Source: Xanthostigma xanthostigma
Taxonomy: Eukaryota > Arthropoda > Insecta > Raphidioptera > Raphidiidae
Direction of reading: 5' to 3'
Length of the DNA: 64,000 bases
NCBI GenBank assembly: GCA_963575645.1
Contig: OY754464.1
Location: forward strand, 32,937,501-33,001,500
The notes beneath the pieces are model-generated. The model was not told where the DNA came from. It saw only the letters and a program-made list of their open reading frames with translations, and did not search any database. The position numbers and the translations under genes were made by a program. Shown one piece after another: positions 11,288-21,967 of this stretch (the stretch's first letter is position 1; every line of letters begins with the position of its first letter).

Positions 11288-11525
11288 TAATATTATAAAG
11301 AGCTAAAGTTTGTAAGTTTGGATATGGGAGGCAATCTCCGAAACTACTCATCCGATTTCAAATTTTTTTTGACCAATATTTAGAATGGACCTCCAGAATT
11401 GATACCAGCTATATATTATCGCTTTTAATCAAAAGCGCTTTTCGTAGAGACCAATTTTGCAAGTTAAGTCGACGAAAAAACGGCGACAAGCTACAAATTC
11501 GAGCGAAACCGAACCGGGCCGCTAG
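11284..11525 (+). mobile_element. Short non-autonomous Helitron
   Basis: The 5' end CTATAATATTATAAAGAG (TC degraded) runs to a 3' end of AACCGGGCCGCTAG followed by T. The body matches the Helitron pieces at 17999-18218 and 19095-19305 (opposite strand there), including the 'tttagaatggacct' and 'aaaagcgcttttcg' blocks. It directly abuts the 3' end of the preceding Helitron without spacer. Confidence 0.65.
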
Positions 11526-11539
11526 TAATATTATATAAT

Positions 11540-11838
11540 CATCGACCAATTTTTTCAGACTGTATATTGACAAAACAATATAAAATTATAATTCAATAAT
11601 TCAATAGATGACGTTTCGGTCCGGATTTGGAGCTTCTTCAGAAATAATCTAAAAAATATAAAAATGAATTAGTATCTATACCTACATATTTTCTAATAAA
11701 ATTAAGATTGAATTTTTTATTTTTGAAACGTCATCTATTGAATTATAATTTTTTGTCAATATAGGTACAGTCTGAAAAAATTGGTCGATAATTTTATTTA
11801 TTTGTAGAGTTCTATTCAGACGTTAATAAAAGATTTGA
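11540..11838 (-). mobile_element. Penelope-like fold-back fragment (copy a)
   Basis: The arms are inverted: 'atcgaccaattttttcagac' on the left and its complement near 11769-11791. It ends in a TTATTTATTTG/GTTAATAAAAGATT segment shared by all copies. On the minus strand, 11606-11645 contains CTGAAGA, then a short stem-forming GC-rich segment, then GAAACGTC, the core arrangement of a hammerhead ribozyme. Hammerhead motifs of this kind are known in Penelope-like retroelements, so I infer that origin. No reverse transcriptase is present. Confidence 0.55.
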
Positions 11839-11856
11839 ATTTATAATATTTAATAC

Positions 11857-12142
11857 CAGGGGCGGGCAAATCTTTTGATCGGCGGGCCACATAGCTGATG
11901 AAAATTTGACCGCGGGCCGGATGGCTGACAAAAATTTCACCGCGGGCCAAAAATTTTCAGAAAAAAAGATCCTTACATTCTATTTCCGCATTCGGGGAGC
12001 AAAAAAAAAAGGTCCTCACATTCTATTTCCGCATGTGGAGACCAAAAAAAAGGTCCCCGCATTCTATTTTCGCTACTATTTTTCTAAAATTTTCTAAAAT
12101 GCTTCGCGGGCCGGATAAGATTGCGCTGCGGGCCGGATTCGG
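11857..12142. mobile_element. Truncated hAT-like element
   Basis: It begins CAGGGGCGGGCAAA, a hAT-like terminal repeat, and holds several GCGGGCC blocks on both sides of an A-rich core. The right terminal repeat is not seen; the last GC-rich block ends near 12142. No coding capacity. The open frame at 11906-12097 translates the repeat and is not a gene. Confidence 0.5.
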
Positions 12143-12260
12143 TATCAAATGTTAATATTTTTGAAATTGGAATGGTTCCGTTTACTACACGAAAGTATTT
12201 AAAATCAATCATACTCACATTACTAAAAAAAGAAAATAATGAAATAAATTAAAAAAAAAA

Positions 12261-12510
12261 AATTAAACTACCACGTTTTGAAACGAACTAAAAAGTATAA
12301 AATAATGTTTTTAACTTGTAGGATTTGAAACGAAAAAGTGATGAGCATGCGACAGTTATAATATAAGAAGTGTAGAAGTAGCTATCAATGTAAAAATATA
12401 TTTATGAGATAAAAGGAATAATGTGCCTCAAGTTTTTCGTTTCAAATCCTACAAGTTAAAAAAATTATTTTATACTGTTTAGTTCGTTTCAAAACGTGGT
12501 AATTAATTTT
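12261..12510. mobile_element. Fold-back element with about 80-bp arms
   Basis: The left arm contains 'accacgttttgaaacgaact' and 'acttgtaggatttgaaacga'. The right arm (about 12432-12510) contains the reverse complements of both. The loop is about 90 bp. No target duplication or transposase is recognised. Confidence 0.7.
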
Positions 12511-12803
12511 TCTTTTATTTACTTTATTTTTTACGTTTTTTTGAAGGAGGTTCAATTTTTTTTAAAGGTTTTTTTGGTTGCACGTTATTAATCGCCGTCT
12601 TCCCTAATAGTAATTCACACTAACATAAATCGGGAATGAAATAACGCAACTGAAAATAGACACATTCATCCGGATTTATCAAACGCAATAAAACAGTTTT
12701 TGTGTGATGGACTGATACGAGTATATTTTTATTTTGTAGTTAAGATTGTGCGCTCATAACGACAGTGTACATATAATACATGCATACTTTGGTTAGTATA
12801 TAC

Positions 12804-13327
12804 CAGTGATTCCCAAAGTGGTCTATATCGACCCCCAGGGGTCGATGACAACTTGTAAGGGGTCCATGTCAGCATGGAAAAAAATTGGGGGTCCATGAAA
12901 TGAAAATGGGGGTCTTAACAAAAAAAGAAAAAAACTGGACATCGTTACCGAAGAGATTTAAGATTAAATCTAACTAAATTGTTGGTAAATGTTGAAAATT
13001 TATTATTAAAGCATCAGGTTCATCCCTCACAATGAAAGCATTTATTTTTTGTTTAGTTATTTTATGTAACAAAGAGTAAATCTTAATTTAATTCGTTTAA
13101 TTTGAATCTAATTAATAAATATATAAAACTAAACATTTCATACTACATTTCACTACTGTTATAAATTTACATCGTTCAAAGTGAGTAGCACTATACTTAC
13201 CGGTTGTCAAAAATACATTTGAAATTAATGAATTTGCAAAAAATCAATATCAGATAAGCAGGGGGTCTACCCAAAACCGAAGAACATGGCAAGTGGTCTA
13301 CGAGACAAAAAAGTTTGGGAACCTCTG
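12804..13327. mobile_element. Non-autonomous hAT element with perfect 8-bp duplication
   Basis: The termini are CAGTGATTCCCAAAGTGG at the left and the complementary TTTGGGAACCTCTG at the right, a hAT-type TIR. The flanks are an exact 8-bp duplication, GTATATAC at 12796-12803 and 13328-13335. The interior is AT-rich without transposase. The open frame at 13286-13486 runs out of the element and is not supported as a gene. Confidence 0.85.
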
Positions 13328-13335
13328 GTATATAC

Positions 13336-14299
13336 AATTATACACTGGCGCAGTCCCATTACTGTATTTTACACTACAGAAGTAAACCTGGTATCATTAC
13401 GAAACAAAAACAAAAAGACCGCCGCCGCCGGAATAGACCCGACGTTTAAGTTAAGAGGTAGCCACTATACTGCTCACCCACCATAGAACAATGTTGTACG
13501 GTGTAACGTACATTGCAACGTTTCGTTGCACTGTCAATCTCATGAATCGAGTTTGGCCTATCGTGCTAAAATAAGGTTTACTTCAAAAAGTCTAAAAATA
13601 CACCGTATAAATTTTCAGTTATTAATTTAATAACACGTAACGTAATATTTGACCTAAAATTAAGTTGTACGTAGAGCGTACCAAAAGTTCGACGTTATAT
13701 CTCATTAGTTGTGTTAAATTGTGTTAGCTTTGAACAGGGACTAAACTATGCACAGAACACAGCCAAGTGGAATACTCTATTGTTTCTGTTTTTAGTATTA
13801 TTATATAAAATAGTTAAATGCTTGTTGGTTACATGAAAACTTCAGTGTGTGTTTTTTTTTTGAAGTACCTAAAACTCCTTTTCGCACGGTAGGAAAAATC
13901 TGACATGAGATCAAAAATGTTATGAGACGTTGCAGAGAAAACGAGTCTAGGGATCAAACCATGAGGAACCCATCCGATGCATTTCTATACCGTATATTAT
14001 AAAAGCTGGCTGTACAGCATTAGGCTACGCCACCAGCATTAATAGCAAATAAAATCCAACAATAGTAATAATCAGGTTTGAAACACCACATTTTCGGCAC
14101 TATATAGGCTTCCAGAAATTAACAAGGAACTCCACGTATTTCACTCAAACTCAGTATATCATTTTCAAAATACGGAACCCTGCAAGACAACTTCACTTGT
14201 CAGAGAACAATAATTTATTCCTGTCCCTTATTGGCTCCGTTCTTTCGTTCGTACCCTAGACATACCACGTCGAATACTTTCGTCACCGCGCCCAAAATA
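13336..14299. other. Unassigned stretch
   Basis: About 960 bp with no recognised gene or repeat terminus. It contains a few GC-richer words, such as a short GCC run near 13420, but nothing I can classify. Confidence 0.35.
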
Positions 14300-14670
14300 T
14301 AATTTCATAGTTAGTGATTAAATTTATTACGGTGAGTTATACCGTCAAGTTATCATCAGGTACGATTATCAGCTTCAAGGTGATAAATCTCTAAAAATAG
14401 AATTTCACATTTGGTGATAAAGTTTATTACGGTGAGTTATACTGTAAATGTATATCGTCAGGTACGATTTTCAACATCAAGGTCCTAAATCATCCAAAAT
14501 AGAATTTCACATTTAGTGGCAACATTTATTATTGTGAGTTATATCGTCAGGTACGATTATCAACATTAAGGTGTAAGTCGTTCAAAATAGAATTTCGCAT
14601 TTAGTGATAAAGTTTATCACAGTGAACTATACCGTAAATTCGTAAGGTTTGACTTTGTCAGATGGTACAA
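14300..14670. repeat. Four diverged tandem copies of a 90-100 bp unit
   Basis: Each unit has an 'agaatttc-ca-ttt-gtgataaa-ttattac-gtgagtta' pattern followed by 'caggtacgatt'. Units begin near 14304, 14403, 14503 and 14592. The last copy is the most diverged. The unit is unrelated to the satellites at 8150 and 46975. Confidence 0.7.
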
Positions 14671-15548
14671 TTCAACACCAAGTTGGGTTCTCCGAAAAAC
14701 ACGAAGAAAAAACACACAGAAAAATATTTTAGTGTGTTATATCAAATCTTTTATATAAAAAATCATGGCGTCAACAAAGTTATCATCAGTCGTCACAGAC
14801 ACAGATAAATCATTCACTAGTTATTGATATTTAGCATATATGATATTCATGGTTAGTTACATTAAATAAATACTTATATTGAATTGGACAAAATGATGAA
14901 AATAAAATACCACCTTTAATTTTTAATGTTGGATTGTGTTGCAAAGAAAAAAAAACGCGTCCGAACTCTAATCGTACAAGAAATGTTATGACACAGGTTG
15001 CAAGTTTATTTATTTATAAGCTGAAGTTTGTGGTGGCACCAAGCGTACAGAGTACAACAGAGTGATCTCGAGAGCGAAACATGATATATAATTAAGATGA
15101 TTGTTAATAATTATTTTATTTGAGAAGTGGCGTGAACTTAAAGTGCAAACCGTTGTTTTATCAACTAATAATTAAACCAATTTGATTAACGCTTAGTAAA
15201 AATATTTATTTCATTCCGAACATTAAACTGTTTTATTGCACTCACCAGGCAATCTAATTTATCTATAGACCATAATAAATCAGTAAGGCTGTAACCATCA
15301 AATGATTACACCTGTGTGAAGGTATGTACGTGCTGTAAAATTGTAAAGACGAATTATGAAAGGGATTCAATGTTCTTTTTTAACTGCTGGATAAGTGCTC
15401 TAATAACTGGACAGGAACTTTAGGATTTTTAGATACCTTCTCATTTTGATGTTAGAAATTACCTAGATAACAGGTACTAACAGTGTCCATCAGGAGTAAA
15501 AATTTAAATTTTTCAATAAATAAAATTATCGAAACGTTAATGTATTAT
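14671..15548. other. Unassigned AT-rich stretch
   Basis: No gene, RNA or repeat end recognised. Confidence 0.35.
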
Positions 15549-15638
15549 TAATAATTTTTTGTTAATATATTGCTTGAAAAATTGGTCGATAATTTTATTT
15601 ATTGAAGAGTTCTAATCAGACGTTAATCAAAGATTTGA
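15549..15638. mobile_element. Penelope-like fragment (copy b)
   Basis: Only one arm of the family remains: the block reading 'aaattggtcgataatttta' followed by 'gaagagttctaatcagacg' and TTAATCAAAGATT. It lacks the hammerhead-like core and the opposite arm. Confidence 0.55.
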
Positions 15639-16081
15639 AAAATTTTAATTTCCTGAAAGATTCTTCTATCTCACATTACTACAACAGAATCTTGGTTATT
15701 CAAATTAATATCATCGCATTGTCATCGTAGAAACTAATAATTTGTATCACTCGTATGGTATTTTGTTATCAATTTGAATTAATGTCACGAATCGCTCTAC
15801 GCGCCTGTTTAACTAGCGTGTTTCAACGATGAATCGCAACGATTTTATAATGAAAATACAAACAGATTTAAAACAGAAATGTCTATGAATCGTTTAATTC
15901 AAACTGTAGTCAATTGTATTAAGAATATTATTTAAATTCAATATAATTTCCTCCACGATTCAAATTTTAAAAAATGGGTACAAAGAGGTGTACCTATTTC
16001 AATAATTTTGTAATTTTTTATTGAGATTTAAAGTTACGTATTTTTTTTTCTGAGTAGGATGCATATTATAAAGAAAAAAGC

Positions 16082-16755
16082 TAGTGTCCGACCAAAACCA
16101 GTTTTTCCGGTCGAAACTGAAACCGAATTTCGGCTTCAGTCTCAGTTTCGGCCGAAACCGAAACTTCATGTTTTCGTGGGAAAAATAAAGTAAACATTAT
16201 CATAATCAGTCTTTATTTTTTAAATAAATAAAATTGTCGACCAATTTTTTTCAGACCATATATATAGAAGATCCAAATCCGGATCGAAACGTCATCTTTT
16301 GTTATATTGATTTATATTTTTATATTATTTTTTTGGCAATATATGGTCTGAAAAAAATTGGTCGACAATTTTATTTATTTGAAGAGTTCTATTCAGACGT
16401 TAATCAAAGATTTCAGTCTTTATTTTTTTTTTTAAATCACATATTAATCATTCAGTCTCTGATATTTAAACTAATCATTAACTTGTCATATCACATTATT
16501 ACCCAAGCACAAATAAATATACTTTTTTTTTAATATTACGAAATAAAATAAAAGCTACAAAACAAAATTACTTTTTAGTAAAAAGTATTTACCTAATAAA
16601 TATATTTAGGTAGGTACACACAAGCGCGAAACCTCCCAAATGTAGTTTCGGTTTCGGCTCTAGTTTCGGCCGGATGGGCAGCCGAAACCAAAACTAAGCC
16701 GAAACCAGTTTTTGGCCGAAACTAGGCCGAAACCGAAAATTTCGGTCGGACACTA
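16082..16755. mobile_element. hAT-like element, copy 1, with a nested insertion
   Basis: The terminal repeats are TAGTGTCCGACC at the left and GGTCGGACACTA at the right. The flanks are an imperfect 8-bp duplication, AAAAAAGC (16074-16081) and AAAAAATC (16756-16763). Subterminal regions are rich in GGCCGAAAC and its complement. A Penelope-like fragment with its own duplication (16206-16428) is inserted inside. The same family occurs at 43921-45767. No transposase is present. Confidence 0.75.
16222..16412 (+). mobile_element. Penelope-like fold-back fragment (copy c), nested
   Basis: A 191-bp insert with inverted arms around GTCGACCAATTTTTTTCAGAC and its complement, ending GTTAATCAAAGATT. It is flanked by a long exact direct repeat, TCAGTCTTTATTTTTT at 16206-16221 and 16413-16428. 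That is much longer than DNA-transposon duplications and typical of target-primed insertion. A GAAACGTC hammerhead-type word with a GGATC/GATCC stem lies at about 16269-16292, but the CTGAAGA box is broken. The open frame at 16234-16533 crosses the insert boundary and is not a gene. Confidence 0.65.
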
Positions 16756-16763
16756 AAAAAATC

Positions 16764-17343
16764 TTTCGATGAAGATGATACTAGATATTCTCGCTTTAAA
16801 ATGGCTACAAGTCGACATTTAATATTAGAATCGAGTGTATGTTTCTGACATTGTAAATATACTTGTGTACGCTAGTATTTGTCGTGCTGTGAAGTTTAAT
16901 CTACTTATCTAAATGCATAAAAAATGCAGAATTTTCCAATACTACCCAGATCATTCTTAGCGAACAAAAAATTACGTGACATATTTAGCTTCCGTATTAT
17001 GTGTTCATGTGCAACAGAGCAAAATAATTGGCCACATTAACCACTGTAGCCATAACCTTAAAGTGTAACACAGAGATTGGTATTTTCAGTTCTTGCAGAG
17101 TTGTGTAATTGATCGTTATTATCGCTACATGGATGTTTATTTTCTTTAGCTCCTATTGAAAAGTATGAATTGAAAACATTTTTCAGTAGAAAATACACAA
17201 ATAAATACTGTTATACATTACATTCACTTATAAAATGATGTGAATTGTGGATAACACATATTGCATAGTAATATACCCTTTATTTATCAAATAACAGATT
17301 AATATTTGTCTACGAATCTCTGACTACATTAATAAAAATCTAG
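16764..17343. other. Unassigned AT-rich stretch
   Basis: About 580 bp without recognised coding or repeat structure. Confidence 0.35.
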
Positions 17344-17885
17344 CCAATTGGGCGACGAGACCATTCCAACTTCAAAAATATTGACATTTGATACAATATA
17401 ATAAAGAAAATAAAATTTCTGATATCGCGGTCACGCGGGTAATGGCTAGTATTCAATATGATATTTGCTATTCGTTGTCATGGCTACCTACATAATATGT
17501 TCCATATTATATGTAAAAATTTTATCAAAGCATACTTAAGTAATTCGGAACCCAAAGGAATAGTGAGACCTCTGGTGAGAAATGCGCCGAACTGCCCTAA
17601 GGGGGGTTTTTGACCGGTAAACTATAGAGACATAAGGTAAACATTGATTTAGAAACGCATGATAGAGGCTAGACCTGGACTCCATCATGCGTTTCTAAAT
17701 CAATGTTTACCTTATGTCTCTATAGTTTACCTGTCAAAAACCCCCCTTAGGGCAGTTCGGCGCATTTCTCACCAGAGGTCTCACCATTCCTTTGGGTTCC
17801 GAATTTCTTTCTGACAGATCTACAGAACAAAAGAACAGAGCTGATTTTTTTTATTTTAGAAATTTTTCCGAAACTATAAATAGTT
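17344..17885 (-). mobile_element. Family S tail fragment interrupted by a palindrome
   Basis: The flanking parts match 6593-6810 in order: 'gaccattccaac', 'gcgggtaatggctagtattc' (left), then 'tctgacagatctacag' and 'tttccgaaactataa' (right). The piece in between (17542-17805) is an inserted palindrome absent from the other copy. No satellite monomer is retained. Confidence 0.65.
17542..17805. mobile_element. Near-perfect 264-bp palindromic insertion
   Basis: Arms 17542-17663 and 17684-17805 are almost exact reverse complements (122 bp each) around a 20-bp loop. The ends are AATTCGGAACCC and GGGTTCCGAATT. The corresponding position near 6725-6735 in the sister copy lacks it, giving an approximate empty site. 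I see no clear target duplication. The reverse-strand open frame at 17747-17941 starts outside the element and is incidental. Confidence 0.85.
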
Positions 17886-17998
17886 AGAGAGCTGACGCGC
17901 AAAAAAACCATTTCGTCCCAAGTTTCTGTCGCCTGGTTCATAAATCCTAAGCTATTTAAGTAATTTAGAGCATTTTTTCTTATATGATATACCTATAC

Positions 17999-18218
17999 CT
18001 ATAGACCGGTCCGGCTTCGCCTGAATTTGTAGATTGTAACCATTTATTCGTCGACTTACGTTGCTAAATTGGTCTCCACGAAAAGGGATTTTATATAACG
18101 CGATAATATGTTCATGCTGAAGGTCCATTCTAAATATTGGTCAAAACAAAATTTGAAATCATTCCGCAAACACACAAACTCACAAAGTTCGCACTCTCAT
18201 TATAATATTAGTAGTAGA
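17999..18218 (-). mobile_element. Non-autonomous Helitron, short
   Basis: The minus-strand element has a 5' end near 18218 (TCTACTACTAATATTATAATG) and a degraded 3' end near 17999 with CCGGACCGGTC in place of the usual segment before CTAG. The body matches the Helitrons at 11284 and 19095. The open frame at 18108-18293 overlaps it and is not a gene. Confidence 0.55.
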
Positions 18219-18348
18219 TATAGATATAGCTGTAGGTTAGGGAAAAAATGTTTTGGTAACGGTGCATTCTGCACAGGCTTTGGCTGTAGCTAAAGCTCCC
18301 ATGCAGTAATTTTTGTTTTGTTTTTTTTTTCTTTTATTTATATTTTTA

Positions 18349-19009
18349 CTAGCGGTCCCGCCCGGTTTCACCCGGGTGCAAAAGAACGAATGGGGAAGGA
18401 AGGGACATGAGTACGCACATTCATCTTAGTTTACCGAGATTAATGTTGTGTCCAAATTTCATGATGATCGGAGTTACCGTTCAAAAGTTTTTGTCGATAA
18501 AAAGCAGTATTTATAGTTTTTTAAGTAATAAATTTCTTTTAAATCAATAATTTTTGAGATACATTATGCAAACATTTTTCATTAATGCTCCGCTCCTATT
18601 GGTTGTAGCGTAATAATGTATAGCCTATAGCTTTCCTCAATAAATGGGCTATCCAACAAACATTCTTTTTGACGTGATAACGGTTTATAAATTGATGAAA
18701 CACCGGCTGCACGCACGAAAAAGTGTCACGTTCCGCCTGAGCCTGAGCGTGCAAGCGAGAGCGCGGTATAAGCGATAGAGAGGCACGATCGGCCCAAGCG
18801 TCGGCTTGTACGCATTTCTCTCTCTTCTCGCGTGACGTCAGAGAGTTCATCAATGTATCTTTATGACGTTATCACGTAAAACTATCGTCCGTAAACCGAC
18901 TTTACAGACAACCAATTTTTTTTCAATTTGAATCAGTAGTTCCTGAGATTAGCGCGTTCAACCAAACAAGCAAACAAACAAACTCTTCAGCTTTATATAT
19001 TAGTATAGA
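18349..19009 (-). mobile_element. Non-autonomous Helitron, 661 bp
   Basis: On the minus strand it begins TCTATACTAATATATAAAGC after a host A and ends GGGCGGGACCGCTAG before a host T, the standard Helitron termini and AT target. It aligns with the shorter copy at 56373-56736, including 'cctgagattagcgcgttca' and 'gtgcaaaagaacga'. A GC-rich inverted-repeat insertion at 18668-18881 is missing from the other copy. It has no Rep/helicase coding; the reverse-strand frame at 18596-18853 translates the insertion. Confidence 0.8.
18668..18881. mobile_element. MITE nested in a Helitron
   Basis: The ends are inverted: 'gacgtgataacg' near 18670 and 'cgttatcacgt' near 18867, with 'attgatgaa' and 'ttcatcaat' just inside. 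The core is markedly GC-richer than the surroundings. The sister Helitron at 56373 lacks the segment, supporting it as an insertion. The superfamily is undetermined. Confidence 0.6.
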
Positions 19010-19094
19010 TTATTAATATGTAAAGCAGTTTTGTATAATTTTATTTGTTATGGGAACAAATATACTTATTTCTATTTCTATATAAAATATAGAT

Positions 19095-19305
19095 AGTATA
19101 GATTTTTCGTCGACTACGTTGCAAAATTGCTCTCAACGAAAAGCGATTTTATTTTAACGCGATAATATATAGCCTATGTCCATCCTGAAGGTCCATTCTA
19201 AATATTGGTGAAAGAAAATTTTAAATCGGATGAGTAGTTTCGGAGATTACCCTCCGCACACACACAAACTCACAAAATTCGCATTCTCTCTTTATAATAT
19301 TATAG
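19095..19305 (-). mobile_element. Helitron fragment lacking its 3' end
   Basis: It matches the Helitrons at 11284 and 17999 through 'cgttgcaaaattgctctcaa', 'aaggtccattctaaatattgg' (split) and a 5' end near 19305. The CTAG terminus is missing; the left edge begins inside the GTCGAC block. Repeat R1 follows directly. Confidence 0.6.
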
Positions 19306-19665
19306 TACATATAAAAAAAAATAGGTATAAATATAGAAAAACTGAAATATTCCATAAAATAATTCACTGAAAATATATTATCATCTCTTTTCCTTTCAAA
19401 TCAAATAATTTATTGTTGTTCAAATTGGTGATTTACAGTGTGAATCGTAATTATTTTTACATATATCTAATAATTGTTTTTCCAGGGCCTGCTCGTAATA
19501 CATAATTTATTTTGTTAGGTTCCCCCTCAGCATACTTGAGCCTCTCCCACGCCGGCATCCCCGTCCCCACCGACCGTCACCAGAATTATTTTGTCGAATA
19601 TGTTCTAAATTAAATACTTAAAATAATAAACTTTATTTAAATATATAACTATAAAATACCAAATG
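19306..19665. repeat. Dispersed repeat R1, copy 2
   Basis: Matches 1487-1840 in the same orientation, with shared words 'tttttccagggcctg', 'tttgttaggttcccc' and 'gttctaaattaaatactta'. It again lies beside a Helitron fragment. Confidence 0.6.
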
Positions 19666-19680
19666 CATTAAAAATTAATA

Positions 19681-20147
19681 ACAGTAGAACCTCGATAAGT
19701 TAAAAACCTCTGTAACTTAAAAATCGTTCGAATTCCCTTCCCCTCAAAGCCTAAAACCTCCATTGTTTAAAGCACAAAACCTCGGTGACAAACAAATTTT
19801 TTAAGCGTTGGCCCTCGATAACTTAAAATAATATTTTGGTGACCTCCATAATATTATTAGTGTCTCATCGTGAATAAGTATAAGTATTCTTTATTTAATA
19901 TAGAAAAGAAAACTGATGTAGAAAATGAGAAGTGCATAAAAAAGAAAAAAATTACTGACTGTTTCGTTTAAATTTAATAAATATGTAATTGAATCTAATT
20001 GAATAAATAAACAGACACAAAATTTATTAGCAATTTATAGAACAGTTGAACCTCGTTAAGTTAAAAATTGAACTTCCAAAACCAAAGTCAAAAAAACACG
20101 ATAACTTAAATTTTTCAACGTTTCCCTTGAACTTAACTTTCTACTGT
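19681..20147. mobile_element. pogo-like MITE
   Basis: It begins ACAGTAGAACCTCGATAAG and ends in the complementary AACTTTCTACTGT. CAGTAGAACCTCG is close to pogo/Tigger-type terminal repeats. An internal repeat of the end occurs near 20041. No transposase is present. A short copy of the same family lies at 53900-54017. Confidence 0.6.
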
Positions 20148-20166
20148 ATATAAAAAAACAAGAAAT

Positions 20167-20345
20167 CTACCTATAAAAAATGAAACTAATAACTAAAAAG
20201 GGGAAAACAAGTCAGAATATCTTAGCACGCAACAGGTGGAAATCTGTGTCTTTCTTTTATTTTTGAATGGGTGCCCACCCGCTGCATGTTGAGATTTTTC
20301 GACTTGTTTTTCCAATTTTTAGCTATTAATTTCATTTTTGTGTAG
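20167..20345. mobile_element. Small fold-back element
   Basis: The left arm with 'atgaaactaataactaaaaa' and 'aaaacaagtc' is matched in reverse complement by 'gacttgttttt' and 'agctattaatttcat' on the right. It is bounded by CTAC and GTAG. The loop contains an imperfect 'acaggtgg/cccaccc' continuation. Confidence 0.65.
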
Positions 20346-21402
20346 TCGGGTTTCGTGTTTTTTTAAATAATTAATTTTATTTTCTCCCATTTAGTTAGTC
20401 GTTTTTCCACATTCGAGTTTATATCCATATTGTTACAATAACAAAAAACGCTCGAAAAACATTACCCTCCCTCTGGCGCAGTCGGGTAAAAATGGTTCAT
20501 TATATGACTGGCCGTAAAAGTTTTATTTCATGAACGTGCAATCTATGCATCCGTAAGAATAGCATAAATTTGCCCATTTGACATACCGTAGAGATTGGCA
20601 CAGAGAAACCTACATGCAATTAACAAACAATAAACGACGATAGAATGGCTGTATATGAGATTGATTTGCAAAAAGTAGTAATAAATTTCCTGTTTAAAAT
20701 GTTCACAATCAGTCATTTTATTTAATTGGATTATAATTACACGCCGCTGATGTATCCGCTGTAATCAAATCTAGTTGATATTACAACTGACAAAATGAAA
20801 CTTACTAACAGCGTATTGTACCCCTCATATACAGAATGTTATTGTATAAAATTCAGTGGGCCCAAATAAATTAAAAAAAAAATCAAATATCAAAATTGGA
20901 AAATCCCTTATTATTGAAAAATAATGTCCAAAGTTTCTGAGGTTTTTATGAATTATGCACAATTATGTCGAATTTCTATCCATAGACTTAAAAAGAAGTA
21001 CCTGCAACTAATATGGTCATGCAAGGGGTTTCAGCTACAACAGTCAAGCCTTTTCTATTGACTTGATAGATATTTGCTTGCCTTGCGACCGTAAGTTCGA
21101 AAAATCGAGAGTTAAAGTTTTAAAAATCAAGGAGCACCAACACACCAACGCGTTTGCTTCTTGGGGAGCTTCCCTTCTGCACCCCCCCCCCGTTTCACTT
21201 TGCAAAAACGTTATCACACCAACACCCTCCGCGAGAAACTCGCCTCTGTGAGAAAGTCCGCTCTTCAAGAAACAGCTCTAAAAATATTGGCGAAGCCAAA
21301 CTGCAACCCCACTAAATTTGATTGTATGAAATAAAAAAATAATTAATGAAGGTAATGCTATTTTTTTTAAATATTTAAATACATTTATAATATAATTAAT
21401 TA
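20346..21402. other. Unassigned stretch
   Basis: About 1 kb. Overlapping open frames on both strands at 21044-21268 come from one GC-richer segment and show no family resemblance. Confidence 0.35.
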
Positions 21403-21691
21403 TACAGACGAGTCAGACCACCCGTATAAAAAAAAAATGTTCTACAAAACTTACGAATTTTTTAAAGATCTTTTCAACAATACCATTTTCGACCTATCGT
21501 GCCATTAAAAATTCCGGAGTTCTGAACATTCTGGAGCAAACTAATAGGGAAGCCGACCTGTCCGGGGAAAAAAATATCACCATTTGATTCTTCATTAGGG
21601 CTTTTATAATACAGATTTTTGACACAACTTTCTACGACTTACCGTTTTCGAAAAAAAAACGACTGATACGGCTGGTCTGACTCACCCTGTA
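21403..21691. mobile_element. MITE with TACAG...CTGTA ends
   Basis: The left end TACAGACGAGTCAGACCA and the right end GGTCTGACTCACCCTGTA are inverted. The interior is AT-rich with no frame. A TA-flanked TACAG end suggests a Tc1/mariner-type MITE. Confidence 0.55.
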
Positions 21692-21967
21692 CCTATAAGT
21701 GTCTGTGTGTGCGTGTGTGTTATAGCCAAAAGGATAAACCCAGCCATTATGTATAATATCCAGCATAAAAAAAAACATTTTCTACCAGCTCTCCATGTTT
21801 GAGTAAAAACGTCATTTTTCCCAAGTTGCGCCGTTCACAGGTTTGATCTAGGAAGCTGAAATTTTGGGAGAATTTTTTTTTAAATCCAAAATAAAATATA
21901 AGTCAATGGGAGCGAAAAAAAATTTATAAAATACCCTAAACTAGTTATTATACGTCTACAACATTTA

